This document shows, in pieces, positions 1 through 10,819 of a DNA stretch of 64,000 bases. Origin of the DNA: Beroe forskalii (taxonomy: Eukaryota > Ctenophora > Nuda > Beroida > Beroidae); contig WFMF01000017.1 in NCBI GenBank assembly GCA_011033025.1, forward strand, positions 1,010,479 to 1,074,478. The letters are read 5' to 3'. The position numbers and the translations under genes are program-made. Under the pieces are notes generated by a model. That model was not told where the DNA came from. It worked only from the letters and a program-made list of their open reading frames with translations, and did not search any database. Each line of letters starts with the position of its first letter. Position 1 is the stretch's first letter.

Positions 1-805
1 TATAAACGATTCCAGAAATACCATACTTGAGTTGCAGCTTACCAAGGAGAAGTTTGTGATTGATGGTATCAAATGCTGCACTCAAATCTAGAAGTAAAAG
101 GACAACATTTTCTTTTTGTCCAACATAAGAAGTATATCATTCTGAATCTTGAGCACAGCAGTTTCACAGCTATGGAATCTTCTGTAAGCAGATTGGAAAT
201 TACTAAAGAGCATGTTATCCTCGATGTGTTTCACAAGCTGGTTGTGCACAACTTTTTCCAGAAGTTTTGAGATGTAAGGCAAATTGCTGATGGGCCTATA
301 GTTGTTCAAAACATCATGATCTAGATTGGCTTTTTTAAGACTTGGTCTTACTACAGCTGTTTTGAAGGATTCAGGGAAATATCCAGTCTTGAGGGATTCA
401 TTCACAATGTAGTGTAGAACTCTGATCAGCTCTGGTAGGCATTGCTTAAAGAGCCACACAGGGATGGCATCTAGTGTACAAAACTTTTCAGGAAGATTTT
501 TGGCTAATTCAAGAACTTCTTCAGCTGAGACTTCCTGGAATGCAGAAAAGCAAACTGATGCAGCACACACTCCAGAGTCCGTGGTATTTTGTGCAGAGTT
601 GAGTCCATCAATATTTTCTTCAATGTTTGAGTAGATTGACTTAACCTTGTTATCAAAGAAAGAACTAAAGTTTTCAGCAATCGTTATATCATCCTTTGCA
701 TTAGGCAATTTTCCAGTACCAACTTCACGATCAAGGAGCTGATTTATGACCTTATATGTTCCTTTGGTATCACCCTTTACAACAGATAGTCTTTTGTCAA
801 AATAT
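1..805 (-). pseudogene. LINE-A reverse transcriptase part (continues beyond window start)
   Basis: This is the 3' half of ORF2 of a CR1/L2-like non-LTR retrotransposon, encoding the reverse transcriptase that copies the element RNA at a nicked target. The reading at 88-708 carries RT landmarks NYRPISNLPYISKLLEKV and NFQSAYRRFHSCETAVLKIQ. Upstream, out of the annotated ATG, the frame continues as TYFDKRLSVVKGDTKG to about 805. A one-base frameshift near 112, in an A-run, moves the frame to LLLLDLSAAFDTINHKLL, the first catalytic aspartate block, which runs off the window at position 1, so the YADD box is not visible. The gene is also split from its endonuclease half by the insert at 806-2008. 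It is certainly a dead copy; the clade assignment is by similarity of motifs only. Confidence 0.85.
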
Positions 806-2008
806 GTTCATAAAGAGGTTCATATATGGCCAAACATGGAAAATAAGTACCTCTTTGGCAAGAATTTTGGTTTTGGTCATTTCACAGCCTTTTAAAAATG
901 TCCCACTTTACCCGCGCTCACCTAAAAACTTTGTAAATTTGTTGTATGGGAACCATTTATCGATTTTTCTCCATTCCAACGGTTCAGTTGCCATCTGAGT
1001 GAAGCCCAAAATGACGAAATTTAATGAGAAAATGTAATTACCTATAATTATTAACACGTTGTGGGGGAAAGAGGGACACTGATAGTTAACAGGGATAATT
1101 ATCACAATATAAGCAATAAAAGCATTTGCAACTCATAATTTGTTTACTAAAACATCCCTTATAAGTTTCTCAGGCATGAAATTTTATTTTCATTGAAAAT
1201 CATGTTAATGGGGAAAGTGGGACAGTCAAGTCAGATCAAATGAAATCATGTATTCTAAGGAAACAGTTATGCTATGCAGGTTGTTTTCATCAAGATTTTT
1301 CACTTTGGTTGTAGTATACTTTATTTTTTCTTGAAAATAGCACTAAATGATATGGTATAATAAATTTGGGGGAAAGTGGGACAGTTGCGCAAAAATTGTC
1401 AAAAATTCAATAAAAATCAATAATTTTAATTCGTGATGCTGTATTAAAAGTTTTAATAGGCATTATTGATATTCTCACAATCTCACATACATAAGTCACA
1501 AAAACAGGGCGATTTTCGATTAGTTCCATACTTTTTATCAATTGTCCCACATTACCCCATTATCCAATAATCAAGGACAAGATTAAATTCCTGTTCCACT
1601 TTCCCCACTCACCTGTAAAGTCTTGTTGGCAATAGAATTCCATCTAAATTATAACGAATAAATGTCTAGATCATTATAAAAATCAATTGTTATTGCTGTA
1701 CCACTTTACCCCACAATGGGTAAAATATACAAAATATGACTGTCCCACTTAACCCAGTGGCTTTTATTGCATGAAATACTGTTGGGGTGTTGCTTTGGAA
1801 AATTTTCGAAAATTTGTCCCACTTTACCCTTATGCATCATTTTGACAGTGTTCCTCTTTACCCAAAGTGTAGTCTTCACCATAGCTTTGCATAGATGAAG
1901 GTTTTTTGAAATTTCGTTAAGTGTCCCACTTTCCCCCCAGGTGTTCCATTTCACCCCAATTTGTCCCTCTTTACCTCCTGTCCCACTCCACCCCGTTTTA
2001 CCCTATTC
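806..2008. mobile_element. Insert 1: motif-array element (GGGGTAAAGTGGGACA-like repeats)
   Basis: About 1.2 kb of non-coding DNA interrupts LINE-A ORF2 between endonuclease and RT. It holds at least 14 scattered copies of a motif near GGGGTAAAGTGGGACA, in both orientations: on the plus strand as TGTCCCACTTTACCC near 899, 1540, 1592, 1740, 1816, 1921, 1942, 1962 and 1980, and as GGGGAAAGTGGGACA near 1063, 1208 and 1369. Spacing is irregular, so it is not a tandem repeat. Read on the minus strand it begins TAGGGTAAAACGGGGT, almost the same as the end of the insert at 31970. No ORF of note and no clear inverted terminal repeat or target duplication were found. Probably a non-autonomous DNA element; the class is unknown to me. 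Confidence 0.6.
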
Positions 2009-3099
2009 CTTCTCTGATCAATGATAATAGCCTTGTCAATACACTTTTCATTGTAGATTTCTTTGAGCTCAGGATTATCAGGATATTTCTTGGCTTTCCG
2101 CTGAGCTTTCCTGGCTTCAGTTCTAGCATTTTGGCATCTCTCATCCCACCATGGTGAACGACTATGGTTGAATTTTCTCTCAACTTTTGGTGCATGTTCA
2201 TTCAATAAGTCATTTAATGTGTCCATGTATAGTTCTACAGCATGGTCAACAGATTTGAAGTCTGCAAAATTAACTGGTGAGAAAAAGAGATCCTCTCTGA
2301 AACTACCAACTTTTATCTTGCTGAATTCCCTAACCTCTTTAAACTTTATATCTTGATCTTTTCTGACTTTTGAAACATCAACAGGCAAACTGAATTTGAT
2401 GAGATAGTGATCTGAAGTTGTACCAGTATCTATGCTTACTTCGAGACCATTAATTGGAATGTGGTCAACAGAGGAATTCAATGAAAATACAAGATCAAGG
2501 GTGCTACCTGACACATGAGTTGGACCAACAACATGCTGTGTGAAACCTTTACTTTGAACTAGAGAAATAAAACGCTTTGCATTAAGATCATCAGCTTGTT
2601 GAACATGAAAGTTGAAGTCTCCACACAGTATTGGATATCCTGATTTTGAAAGAAGGTCATCTAGGTATTGCTCAAATTCCTCCATAAAAGCAGTGATTTT
2701 TGTTTCTTGGTATTTTTGTTTTGATTTCGTTTGAGTTGTTCTGTAGATTGTACTAAGACGAATCATATTAGAATTGGTCTTGATAATGCACTCAGTCACC
2801 TCAAAAGATTTGAACCCATTAACCTTATTAGAAACTGGATTGAGCTTTGAAGAATTGTAAACAAAGGCCAAGCCTCCACCTCTCCCTTTTCTAGGAGCAT
2901 TAATAACTTCATAGCCTGCCTCATGAACTTCAGCAAATCTAGCAGATTCATTTGATTTGAACCATGATTCAGTTACACAGCAAATATCCACTTGGTGATC
3001 ATTCAGCATCTCTAGGACACCACGCACTTTGTTACACATTGACTGAGCATTGAAACAACCAACTGTGATCTCTCCCCTTGATTCTGCGCTACTTGTCAC
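2009..3099 (-). pseudogene. LINE-A ORF2 N-terminal AP endonuclease
   Basis: This is the apurinic-type endonuclease domain of the LINE-A ORF2 protein, which nicks target DNA to prime reverse transcription. The expected catalytic blocks are present in order: FNAQSM near residue 17, TESWF near 43, GDFNFH near 160 and SDHYLIKF near 230. The domain is followed by the basic linker ARKAQRKAKKYPDN that leads to RT in CR1/L2-type proteins. The reading continues into the insert after residues DQRRN, where it becomes RVKRGGVGQ, which is not LINE sequence. The 5' end abuts ORF1 and the apparent start codon is GTG, so the natural start is uncertain. The domain looks intact, but its RT partner is displaced by the insert at 806-2008. 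Confidence 0.85.
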
Positions 3100-3100
3100 A

Positions 3101-4085
3101 TTACGTTTTTGAAATCAGATCAGTGTTTTCTTTGAGACGATCAATTTCTCTTATCATGACTGGACATTTTGCATCACCAGCATTGTGGGATTTGTAGTTT
3201 TCAGCATCATTTGGTTGAGGAGATGCTAAGCATCTGGCACAACAATGTCTTGACTGGTTTTCCTTAGAGTTACATGTAGATGATCTATGATTACCCATGC
3301 AGTACATACAGGTTGCATCCCTATTCTTATTAGGGCACTCATGGGAAATGTGTCCAATCATCTGGCAATGGTAACAGTATTTAACATGATATCTGTCTTT
3401 AATTTGGTATCTGCTATTACCAAGGTAGAGATTTCCATCTTGTTGGCTATGAAGGGCAAGTCTTATAGCAGGAGAAACTTTTAATCCAATTGAGATATGC
3501 CTAGTTGATGTATTCTGGTTAACATAAACAACTTCTAGAGTATGCCCAGAATTATGTAATGTAGCCACACATGGATTTTTAGCTAGTACTTTCTCTACTA
3601 TGACCTTCTTCTCATCAAGTCTAGTTTTATCATGATCTCCAGTCCTATCTACACCCTCCAAAACATCTTCTAGCACATTTGAGAGATATATCTTTGGTAG
3701 CATTTTACTTCCAGATTTTGTATGATAATGGAAAGCATCCAGAATTTTTGCAGAATCTATTTTATCTTTTCCAGCATCCCTTAGTGCTTTTGTCTTAAAT
3801 CCAATAACAATTTTCATACTCTTGGGATTTGTCCTGATGAATTCAATCTGTGTGTCTTTCAACTTATTTTCAAGGACTCTTTTTACCTTTTGTGCATTCT
3901 CAGCTGTTTTGGACTCATTAGAACTTGGTACCACTAGTAGTATTTCACTATCAGCACCAGCTAAGCCAATGGACTCTAAGTATCCTGATTTGAAGAAGGT
4001 GCTAATTGACAGTGTTGACCCTACTCCAACTACGATTTTCGCCCGTTTGCATTCGTTTCTCTTGATATTTTCTTGGCAAGCTCAA
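3101..4085 (-). pseudogene. LINE-A ORF1 (CCHC zinc-knuckle protein, 5' truncated)
   Basis: ORF1 of the same LINE, expected to bind the element RNA. The C-terminal part has a CCHC knuckle (CYHCQMIGHISHEC, C-x2-C-x4-H-x4-C), a second one (CMYCMGNHRSSTC) and a third Cys/His cluster starting CCARC. The open frame continues upstream of the first listed start codon (a GTG at 3934) as VVGVGSTLSISTFFKSGYLE to an in-frame stop near 4085, with no ATG, so the N-terminus is missing. The break lies close to the left end of the foldback at 4125. ORF1 and ORF2 are adjacent and in different frames, as usual in this group. Identity as a LINE ORF1 is firm. Confidence 0.8.
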
Positions 4086-4455
4086 ATTTAATTGTGTACG
4101 GCGGCACAGACATACATTATTCACGTGTATGGTGGCTCAAACCCGCCACCAGAAAAAATGAAAAAATTTTCAAATTGAAAAAAAATGTAAAAAATGATTT
4201 TTTTTTAAATTTTATATTTTGTTTTTTAAAAACTGACCCCTACTGACCACTTCCTGATCATAATTCTAACATATATCATGAATGTTTTAAAAGCATTTAA
4301 AATAGCACTCAGCCTTATAATGACGCTTTATTGGTCAATTCAAGTCATTCAAGTCAGTTCTGTCAGTCAGGCCAGTCAGGTCGGTCAAGTTGGTCAAGTT
4401 GGTCAAGTTAGTCAAGCCAAATTAGTCAAGCCACTCAAGTCAAGTTACTTTGATC

Positions 4456-4534
4456 AAGTCATGTCATGTCAGTCATGTCAGTCATGTCAGTCATGTCAGT
4501 CATGTCAGTCATGTCAGTCATGTCAGTCTAGGGT
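4456..4534 (+). repeat. CATGTCAGT microsatellite, left arm
   Basis: Nine-base units of CATGTCAGT are repeated about eight times, preceded by imperfect GTCAAGTTG-type units from 4350. The right-arm counterpart at 7412-7650 is longer (about 14 units plus imperfect ones), showing copy-number drift between arms. Confidence 0.85.
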
Positions 4535-5573
4535 GGTGGGTTTTTGGGGTCGGATCTCAGATCTTCATAGGTTCGTGATATGTGATAGAGATTTTCATGA
4601 CGAATCAGATGGTACCAAGCTTTTTTGAAATTGACCGTCATTTAACCCCTGAAATTTGGTTTTTAGTTCATTCAATTATCTCCTTATAAGGGGGATAATT
4701 AGTCCTCCTACTGCCGGAGGACTCGCTCACTGAGATGATCTAATTAGCCTGTCTGTGATAGCGCAGGGAGAGTTTCCGGTTTCAGTTCGAAACACAGTGC
4801 TGCTTGTCATCCCCGACTAATGATCAGCGGGGCTAATATGATTACGCACAACAATATAGCATTAATGCTCAATCGGCCCATCAATGGGAAACTGAAAGCT
4901 TTACTTCTGTGTAATGTGTATTGGTATATGTAATCCAATCTACATTCACACACAGCGCACAGCGGCAATATTGAAAGATTGAACGCAGTGAAGAAGGTGA
5001 AAAGGAGAATCTGTGTTCCACGGAATTTGAAAATTGTTCTTTCATAAGATAGTAATTAACGAGTAAAGTCCAACAAAAATACAATTTCAGTCCATAATAT
5101 CTTCTCGTTTGTACAGTTAATATAAAATCTTAAGAATGAATTAGTTCTATCGTTCATCACTAATCTGATCGTTGATCACGATGATCACGTTCGAAATTTA
5201 AAAAAATCTAAGACTGTCGAGCATGATCCACTGAATGATCATGAAATTTATTTATAGTCATCGAGACATCCATATTTTCCATGGAATTTGAAATCAAAAT
5301 AAGTATAACAGAATTTTGATTCCGTATTCGGAGAGGATATCTATTCTTTTAGTTTTCCTATTTGAATTATCGGTCGATGCGAATTTACAAGGTAAAATTA
5401 AAAATCAATTGCGAATTGTGATACCTACATTGTTTTCTACTAATAGAAACAATATTGTCCAATATTGGATTGTCCGGTAATTGCTTGTTTGTACGACTAC
5501 GTGATTTCCCTTCGGAATTAACGTCGGAATGTGATTTCCAACTATATGCATTTACCGAAATCGCGTACAAGCA

Positions 5574-6400
5574 GTGCATTTTGAAATCACAAAATCGCAT
5601 TTACAAACGTGCATTTACCGGAAATCACGTACATACGTGCATTTACCGGAAATCACGTACAAACGTGCATTTATCGGAAATCGCGCACAAACGTGCATTT
5701 ACCGGAAATCACGTACAAACGTGCATTTACCGGAAATCACGCACAAACGTGCATTTACCGGAAATCACGTACAAACGTGCATTTACCGGAAATCACGTAC
5801 AAACGTATGCATTTACTGGAAATCACGTACAAACGTGCATTACCAAAATCACGTACAAACGTGCATTACCGGAAATCACGTACAAACGTGCATTACCGGA
5901 AATCACGTACAAACGTGCATTTACCGGAAATCACGTACAAACGATATTTGCATTACAAATTTGAAATCACGTAAAACATGCATTTACCGGAAATCACGTA
6001 CAAACGTGCATTTACCGGGAATCATGTACAAACGTGCATTTACTGGAAATTACGTACAAACGTGCATTACCGGAAATCACGTAAAACAGCCATTTGAAAT
6101 CACAAACGTGCATTTACCGGAAATCGCGTACAAACGTGCATTGACCGGAAATCACGTACAAACGTGCATTAACCGGTAAATGCACGTGAGCAATTGCCGG
6201 TAAATGCACGTTTGCTACGGTCAATGCACGTTTGTACGTGATTCAATTTCATGTTTTTCTGGCCGTGATTTCCAGTAAATGCACGTTAGTACGTGATTCC
6301 GGTGAATGCACGTTAGTACGTGGTTTCCGGTGAATGCGTTTGTACGTGATTTCAGTAAATGCACGTTTGTACGTGATTTCCGGTAAATTCCTGGTTGAAT
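5574..6400. repeat. 28-bp tandem array, inverted about its centre
   Basis: About twenty units of a 28-bp repeat containing CATTTACCGGAAATCACGTA run in one direction to about 6175. About seven units run in the opposite direction from there to about 6400. Units vary by small substitutions and by short deletions (27 bp where TTT becomes TT). This forms the loop end of Foldback 1. Long ORFs in three frames across it are by-products of the repeat length. Confidence 0.9.
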
Positions 6401-7411
6401 CACGTTCCGACGTTAATTCGAAGGAAATCACGTAGTCGTACAAACGAGCAATTACCGGACAATCCAATATTTGACAATATTGTTTCTAGTAGAAAACAAT
6501 GTAGGTATCACAATTCGCAATTGATTTTTGATTTTACCTGTAAATTCGCATCGACCGATAATTCAAATATAGGAAAACTAAAAAGAATAGATATCTATCG
6601 AATACGGAATCAAAAATTCTGTTATACCTACTTATTTGATTTCAAATTCCATGGAAAATATGGATGTCTCGATGACTATAAATAAATTTCATGATCATTC
6701 AGTGGATCATGCTCGACAGTCTTAGATTTTTTTAAATTTCGAACGTGATCATCGTGATCAACGATCAGATTAGTGATGAACGATAGAACTAATTCATTCT
6801 TAAGATTTTATATTAACTGTACAAACGAGAAGATATTATGGACTGAAATTGTATTTTTGTTGGACTTTTTACTAGTTTACTATCTTATGAAAGAATAATT
6901 TTCAAATTCCGTGGAACACAGATTCTCCTTTTCACCTTCTTCACTGCGTTCAATTTTTCAATATTGCCGCTGCTGTGTGTGAATGTAAATTGGATTTATC
7001 AATTACACATTACACAGAAGTAAAGCTTTCAGTTTCCCATTGATGGGAATGGTGATTGAGCTTTAATGCTATATTGTTGTGCGTAATCATATTAGCCCCA
7101 CTGATCATTAGTCGGGGATGACAAGCAGCACTGTGTTTCGAACTGAAACCGGAAACTCTCCCTCTGCTATCACAGACAGGCTAATTAGATCATCTCAGTG
7201 AGCGAGTCCTCCTCCGGTACAGAGAGGACTAATTATCCCTTATAAGGAGATAGTGGAATGAACTAAAAACCACTAAAAACCAAATTTCCAGGGGTTAAAT
7301 GACGGTCAATTTCAAAAAGCTTGGTACCATCTGATTCGTCATGAAAATCTCTATCACATATCACGAACCTATGAAGATCTGAGATCCGACCCCAAAAACC
7401 CACCACCCTAA

Positions 7412-7650
7412 TGTCAGTCATGTCAGTCATGTCAGTCATGTCAGTCATGTCGTTCAGACAAACATGACTGACATGACTGACATGACTGACATGACTGACA
7501 TGACTGACATGACTGACATGACTGACATGACTGACATGACTGACATGACCAACTTGACCAACTTGACCGACCTGACTGGCCTGACTGACAGAACTGACTT
7601 GAATGACTTGAATAACTTGACTAACGTGACTGTCCTGACTTATTTGACTG
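7412..7650 (-). repeat. ACTGACATG microsatellite, right arm
   Basis: This is the inverted counterpart of the 4456-4534 array, with more units and with imperfect AACTTGACC-type units at its outer side. It contains a switch of orientation near 7450, where CATGTCAGT units give way to CATGACTGA units, which is itself a small palindrome. Confidence 0.85.
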
Positions 7651-7846
7651 ACTTGAATAACAGAATAACATAACGAACATGAAAAATATAACTGACTCGT
7701 TTATGTTTTGAGCGTGCGTTTAGGTGTTTAGGGTGCCTTGATCGAGTGGCAATTGACCAATAAAGCGTCATTATAAGGCTGAGTGCTATTTTAAATGCTT
7801 TTAAAACATTCATGATATATGTTAGAATTATGATCAGGAAGTGGTC

Positions 7847-8075
7847 AGTAGGGGTCAGTAGGGGTCAGTAGGGGTTCACCAGGGGTCACCAGGGGTTCAC
7901 CAGGGGGTCAGTAGGGGGTCAGCAGGGGGTCAGTAGGGGGTCAGTAGGGGTTCACCAGGGGTCACCAGGGGTCAGTAGGGGTTCACCAGGGGGTCAGTAG
8001 GGGGTCAGTAGGGGGTCAGCAGGGGGTCAGTAGGGGGTCAGCTGGGGGTCAGTAGGGGGTCAGCAGGGGGTCATT
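7847..8075 (+). repeat. GGGGTCAGTA / GGGGTCACCA tandem array
   Basis: Roughly twenty 10-11-base units alternate between GGGGTCAGTA and GGGGTTCACCA forms. A single unit (CTGACCCCTACTGACC) lies at the matching place in the left arm near 4232, so the array expanded on one side only. Confidence 0.9.
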
Positions 8076-8128
8076 GGTATACTTTCATACGACCAATTTT
8101 AATTTTGAAAAAAATTGAAAAAAATTAG

Positions 8129-9356
8129 AAATTAAAAATCATGGCTCAAACTCACCACGAAAACTAAAGCTGAAAATGAAAATCGTTTTTATTCAAATCA
8201 CGTAAGAAGTTTTTGTGCGCCGCGCAAAAGATTTTAAAATTAATTGGAAAAACGAAATTGCTTCATCTAGAAAAACATCATGAAAAACACGTTTGGCATT
8301 CACACGTTACGTTCAGTTCATAAATAATGTATAGGTAAGTAAGCAAAATGATATGAGCAGCAGCCAAATTCACGTCCCAACAGTAAAGTTCTCGACCAGT
8401 CCATCAGCCTTTCTACTCAATTATGTACTTGTAGAATGACAGGCAATCAGCGGGCACCCCAGCCCATTGAATAGAATAACGAGGGATCTACCCATTATTG
8501 AAGGGAATAACAGGCGGCCCCACCCATTTGAAGGAATGTGAAGCGGCCCCGCCCATTGAGAAGAATAAGAGACGAATCCGCCTGCTTAGGACTTTTAGTA
8601 AATCAATGAGAGGCAGCCCACCCATTGAGAAATTGAGAAGGATGACAGGCATCCCCGCCCATTGATAAGAATGACTGATGGCCCTATCCATTGAAGGTAC
8701 TCAACTCCAAAACAGTTTGATTGTCCTCATATTCTTCTCAATGGGCGGGGGTTCATCACATTCCTCCAAATGGGTGGAGCCGCCTGTAGTTCCCCTCAAT
8801 GGCTGGTGTAGCATGACATCATTCTCAGAGGATGGATTCAATGAGTCAATGGGCTGGGCCGCCTGCTGATCGCCTGTCATTCTACTCAATTCTACATAAT
8901 TTAGGAGAATGGCAGGCGTCTCCGTTGTGGGTAACAACAGGCGGCTCTGTCCTGTGATGCATATTGAGAATAAGGTGACTGCAACAGCCCCGCCCATTGA
9001 GAAGAATGACACTGAAGGATTACAGATAGCCCAGCTCTGGCCCAGTGGGAATAAAAGGGGTAACATCGACTAGGAAAGGTTGATGGACTGGTCGAGAGCT
9101 TTGCCGTTGGGACTTGAATTTGGCTGCTGCTCATAATATAATATCATTTTGCTAACAACATTATGAACTTAACGTAACGCGCGAACACCAAACGCGTTTT
9201 TCATGATGTTTCAAGATGAAGCAATTTCGTTTTTCAAATTAATTTTAAGAATTTTTGCGCCGCGAACAAAAAGTTCGTACGTGATTTGAATAAAAAACGA
9301 TTTTCATTTTCAGTTTTAGTTTTCGTGGCGGGTTTGAGCCATGATTTTTAATTTGA
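8129..9356. mobile_element. Foldback 2: 1.2-kb inverted-repeat element
   Basis: The ends are AATCATGGCTCAAACTCACC at 8138 and its inverse GGGTTTGAGCCATGATT at 9331. Arms continue through CGAAATTGCTTCATCT (8249) and AGATGAAGCAATTTCG (9215) to roughly 8420 and 9070. The centre is an array of about 30-bp units around CCCATTGAGAAGAATGACAG, in opposite orientations on the two sides of about 8700-8750. The terminal GGCTCAAACYC sequence relates it to the outer ends at 4125 and 9510. No coding capacity is seen. Confidence 0.75.
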
Positions 9357-9531
9357 AAATTTTTTTAAAATTTTTTTTCAAAATTGTTTAAAAAAATTTA
9401 AAAATTTCTAAAACAAAATTTAAAATTAAAAAAATTATTTTTTCTAATTATTTTATTTTTAGTTTGAAATTTTTTTTCTGGTGCTGGGTTTGAGCCACCA
9501 TACACATACTCTTACGAAATTATATAATAGA

Positions 9532-9682
9532 CTAGCAGGCCCGTTGGGCCTGCAAAAACACAGCTCACTTGAAGCTGCTACGCAGCATCTTGTTGGCAAA
9601 TTTCAAATCAATTAAATATTTTTTACCGCTTCAAAAAATTTCCAATCATATTGAAAGTTATGAATCTCCGAAATCAAAACTA
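9532..9682 (-). mobile_element. Helitron 3' end fragment
   Basis: Read on the minus strand this ends GCAGGCCCAACGGGCCTGCTAG followed by T. That is an 8-bp perfect stem directly before the terminal CTAG, as expected for the 3' end of a Helitron inserted at A|T. The shared motifs TTTTTTACCGC and CTAGCAGGCCCGTT tie it to the complete short Helitron at 26863-27295. It is cut at 9683 by copy A of the large inverted-repeat element. I did not find the 5' end. Confidence 0.6.
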
Positions 9683-10234
9683 CTCCAGTAGCTGAGGGCA
9701 AGGTCGTGTACTCATCATTGTCGAGAAGGTTTCTCGACGGTTTTCGGCACTTTAGACCATGCTGAAGAAAACGTACTTGCTGCCGTTTGATGAATCGACG
9801 TCCTGAGGGGTGATATGGCCACGCCCATTTTTGCCCTCTGGCGGTATTATGATACATGATTATCTCGACTTCTGATGGTCATAAAGACTTCAGAATTGAA
9901 CTAGAGTGTCTATCTCATCAAGAGGAACAACTTTTTCTCCGACAACTTTTTTGTCAGATAATTAGTTAATTGACCAATTAGCTAATTGGGCAATTTTCAA
10001 AAATCCTAAAAAACTTTTCATGGCTAAAAATGATCACAATAACCCAAAACGTGGAAAAAAGTGGTTTTTAAGAATATTTTGAAAAAATTTTCACAGAAAA
10101 TTTTTGAGCAAAAAAACAAAATTTTCATTTTTTGCATCCTTAATTTACTTGGCCCAATAATTTTTGACTTCTAAAAGTCACTGTGATTGCCCCTTGCTGT
10201 TCTGACAGCATATTTTGACTGCTCATACTGGAAG

Positions 10235-10819
10235 ATCCACTGCGAGCGCACCGGTAGATCCAGCTACCGAACCCGAAGCAGACACTCCAAGGTTTAATTC
10301 TAAATGGCCCAGCAGTGCATATGATAGTGCTTCTCGGAGAGTGAAACTTACCAGAACATGGACTGAACAGGCAGGAGATGCGCCACTAACTCCAAGTCTG
10401 TGGCAGAGAGTCAATAAGAAATGAGTGTCTGCTCATGATTTGTTTATTCGTGTTATGAGTGCTTTTTGTGATTTTTGTGAAGTGATGATGCAGTGGCAAT
10501 GGGACCACTATAAAGTCGTATGTTCACATTCCCTAATTTTCTTTTGACATCTCAATTGATTTTATGGTTTGAATAGCTTAATTATTTCATGATTTCAAAG
10601 CCCTTAGGGCTTCATGGGTACCCAAACGTGGGGTCTTACACATATACATTGTATTATCACGGGACGGCAGAAGCATCTGGTGGCTTATTAGTCTTTCTTC
10701 TCTTTTTCTAAACTTGTGCCACTTGGCATGTCGTCAAAATTTATGGTATTTCGCTTATGTATAAGTGTGAACTGTAAATTAAATAAAATTAGAATTGTTT
10801 AAAAAAAAAATTGTTTTAG
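10235..10819 (+). pseudogene. 5'-truncated processed retrocopy of an unidentified mRNA
   Basis: This block is absent from copy B, where GGAAG joins TTTGCCCCC directly (50931). It contains an open reading frame in frame to 10424, ending PSLWQRVNKK and a TGA. A 376-bp untranslated stretch follows, then AATAAA at 10782 and a run of ten A at 10801-10810. That is the structure of a reverse-transcribed, polyadenylated message truncated at its 5' end. The protein tail (containing PRFNSKWPSSAYDSASRRVK) is not recognised. A target-site duplication is not evident: the nine bases after the poly(A), TTGTTTTAG, do not match the left flank. Confidence 0.6.

Larger units (their letters stand above)
4232..7860. 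repeat. Foldback 1: 3.6-kb near-perfect palindrome
   Basis: The left arm (4232-6175) and right arm (6176-7860) are reverse complements through several distinct segments. These are CTGACCCCTACTGACCACTT at the outside, the CATGTCAGT microsatellite, the segment with CTCAGATCTTCATAGG, the segment with CACAGTGCTGCTTGTCATCC, and the segment ending in GGACAATCCAATATT. The innermost part is a tandem array on both sides of a small perfect palindrome around ACCGGT at about 6175. Arm lengths differ mainly because the tandem arrays have different copy numbers. Such a structure can form a 1.7-kb hairpin. Confidence 0.85.
4125..9510. mobile_element. Composite foldback element with shared terminal inverted repeats
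   Basis: The sequence GTGTATGGTGGCTCAAACCC near 4125 is repeated in inverted orientation near 9490-9510 (TTTGAGCCACCATACACAT). Both are followed inward by a CCAGAAAAAA-type stretch and AT-rich DNA. Between these ends lie one long palindrome (4232-7860), a GGGGTCAG-type array (7847-8075) and a second palindrome (8129-9356) with similar ends (ATGGCTCAAACTCACCACGA). This looks like a foldback transposon that received, or duplicated into, a related foldback. No transposase ORF is present. The long ORFs inside are translations of tandem repeats. Confidence 0.7.

Noticed and set aside
4700..4830. Possible tRNA or SINE head (GTTTCAGTTCGAAACAC)
   Set aside because: There is a box B-like sequence, but no matching box A or cloverleaf, and the segment is repeated only as the palindrome arm.
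5455..6179. Three long overlapping ORFs in different frames (KSRTNVHLPEITYKRAF-like protein repeats)
   Set aside because: They are translations of a 28-bp tandem array in all frames, with no unit length divisible by three over the array and no start context; not a protein gene.
5574..6400. CRISPR-like array of 28-bp repeats
   Set aside because: Units are contiguous with no unique spacers, the array inverts at its centre, and the genome is eukaryotic.
7464..7673. ORF of repeated MTDMTD
   Set aside because: A pure microsatellite translation (ATGACTGAC units).
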